Shown here one piece after another: positions 5,525-6,435 of a DNA stretch of 6,435 bases (position 1 is its first letter; each line of letters opens with the position of its first letter). Where the stretch lies: assembly GCA_017383325.1 (NCBI GenBank), contig JAFNYG010000101.1, positions 1 through 6,435 on the forward strand, in the 5' to 3' direction. The position numbers and the translations under genes were made by a program. The notes beneath the pieces are model-generated. The model was not told where the DNA came from. It worked only from the letters and a program-made list of their open reading frames with translations, and made no database searches. The stretch is from Alphaproteobacteria bacterium (GTDB taxonomy: Bacteria > Pseudomonadota > Alphaproteobacteria > Rs-D84).

Positions 5525-6435
5525 CTATTCGTCTGTTGTTAACGGCAGATTTGGGAACTCGCCTTCTATTATTATATCATCATTGTAACACGTCGGCGCG
5601 ACATTGCACTTTGTCGTGGCGTTTACTCGTGTTACAACTTTGCCCAACGTTGTATTCATACTTTTAACATCTGACTCTGCTGAATTAATCCTGCCTTCAT
5701 GAGCTCCAATCAGGGTCGCGTTCGCAGATATGTTGTTCGTATTCAAGGTTATATTATTGGTATTACTTGTCACCTTGGCTGAAAGCGTCGTAAAGTTTGG
5801 ATCAGATGCTAACTTTGTTTTCAGCACACTTCCAAACATGTCCGGTGTTACAATCGCGCCATTAAATCGGGCTGCAATATCCGTCGAACTGTTTTCCACA
5901 AATGTCATAAAGTTATTCGCAAAGCTGGACGTTTTCATATATTGGTCCAATACTGCCGGCTTCACAAATACGCTATCCAATGCACTAACAGCATCCTCGC
6001 GTGCAGCTGTTTCCGCATCGATCAGTTCTTGTACTGATGCATTCGTCGCCAAGTTTGCCAAAGCACCTGGTCTTACGAACTTATCTTGTATCAAGCCTTC
6101 GATATGATCTGCGCTGTTGATAGATGTGGTCAGCTGCAAGATCTGTTCAGAATTACTTAACATATTGCCGAACCAGTTTCTATCCAGCGAACCCGCAGTT
6201 ACATATTCCGCATCTTCAATATTGTCCAGTCTGCCACTTAGACCTGTAATAACAGTGTTGGTTGCCAGTTCAGTTGTTTTAACATAATCGCCCAAAGCAC
6301 CTGGTCTTACGAACTTATCCTGTATCAAGCCTTCGATATGATCTGCGCTGTTGATAGATGTGGTCAGCTGCAAGATCTGTTCAGAATTACTTAACATATT
6401 GCCGAACCAGTTTCTATCCAAAGAACCTGCAGTTA
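5525..6435 (-). CDS. Repetitive, probably coiled-coil fibre-like protein, C-terminal part (5' end beyond right edge)
   Basis: Only the last 302 residues are visible. The frame stays open to the edge: the codons upstream of the TTG at 6419-6421 read (V)TAGS, exactly the repeat sequence, so that TTG is an internal leucine and not a start. A 78-residue unit recurs, with 43 or more identical residues starting LDRNWFGNML and ending FVRPGAL. Shorter degenerate modules of 36, 42, 37 and 38 residues begin FVRPGAL, YVTAGSL, FVRPGAL, FVKPAVL and IVTPDMF, several followed by a YxKT or LKT motif. The region with TNNITLNTNNISANATLI and the following segment have the asparagine-rich, heptad-like look of trimeric fibre stalks. 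The end is an acidic tail with two cysteines (KCNVAPTCYNDD), without a beta-barrel anchor of the YadA type. I do not recognise a named family; surface fibre, adhesin-like or phage tail-fibre-like protein are all possible. An intrinsic terminator follows at once. Confidence 0.8.
   Translation of the reverse strand, partial: TAGSLDRNWFGNMLSNSEQILQLTTSINSADHIEGLIQDKFVRPGALGDYVKTTELATNTVITGLSGRLDNIEDAEYVTAGSLDRNWFGNMLSNSEQILQLTTSINSADHIEGLIQDKFVRPGALANLATNASVQELIDAETAAREDAVSALDSVFVKPAVLDQYMKTSSFANNFMTFVENSSTDIAARFNGAIVTPDMFGSVLKTKLASDPNFTTLSAKVTSNTNNITLNTNNISANATLIGAHEGRINSAESDVKSMNTTLGKVVTRVNATTKCNVAPTCYNDDIIIEGEFPNLPLTTDE
6058..6201. repeat. Tandem repeat copy (period 234 bp), proximal copy
   Basis: These 144 bases match 6292-6435 at an exact offset of 234 bases (78 codons) with four differences, at 6086, 6187, 6188 and 6194. 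All four are synonymous in the encoding frame. It encodes the segment from YVTAGSLDRNW through FVRPGAL of the repetitive protein. Confidence 0.93.
6292..6435. repeat. Tandem repeat copy (period 234 bp), distal copy cut by window edge
   Basis: This is the second copy of the repeat, matching 6058-6201. It is still matching at the last base of the window, so the array probably continues to the right; the number of copies cannot be known here. Confidence 0.93.

Noticed and set aside
5730..6107. 125-residue plus-strand open frame opposite the repetitive protein
   Set aside because: It is antisense to a gene with clear protein-level repeats, synonymous differences between copies and a matching terminator, so the minus-strand frame is the real one.
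6419..6421. TTG as the start codon of the repetitive protein
   Set aside because: The upstream codons to the window edge continue the repeat sequence (VTAGS) in frame, so this is an internal leucine codon.

Overview
The window looks like chromosomal housekeeping DNA from an AT-leaning alphaproteobacterium, possibly an uncultured or host-associated one. This rests on a RNase E/G with a large acidic insertion inside its S1 domain (a trait I associate with alphaproteobacterial RNase E), clearly Gram-negative-type PriA, short intergenic gaps and Shine-Dalgarno sequences of the AAAAGGA type. The lineage is inference; no rRNA or tRNA gene is present to settle it.

Layout, left to right. Positions 1-99 hold the first 33 codons of a minus-strand gene that leaves the window; it is too short to identify. 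A 75-base divergent gap (100-174) separates it from priA (175-2367, plus), the complete primosomal helicase. priA converges with the RNase E/G gene (2393-4186, minus), and one hairpin that overlaps both stop codons can terminate both transcripts. Upstream of the RNase gene lies a 205-base gap with a good promoter candidate and a probable untranslated leader of about 160 bases. Next comes a minus-strand polytopic membrane protein of the YbhN/MprF-flippase type (4392-5414). A minus-strand intrinsic terminator at 5499-5520 then ends a repetitive, probably coiled-coil fibre-like protein (5525 to the right edge), whose 5' end is cut off.

The three identifiable genes are individually conserved (replication restart, RNA processing/decay, membrane lipid or glycolipid transport) and do not form an obvious pathway; the minus-strand genes appear to be separate or loosely linked transcription units. 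The part that standard annotation explains least is the repetitive protein at the right end. It carries a 78-residue tandem unit repeated almost perfectly at DNA level, built of shorter 36-42-residue modules that each begin with a V-x-P/A motif, and it ends in a coiled-coil-like segment and a two-cysteine acidic tail. I see no mobile element, CRISPR array, tRNA or rRNA.
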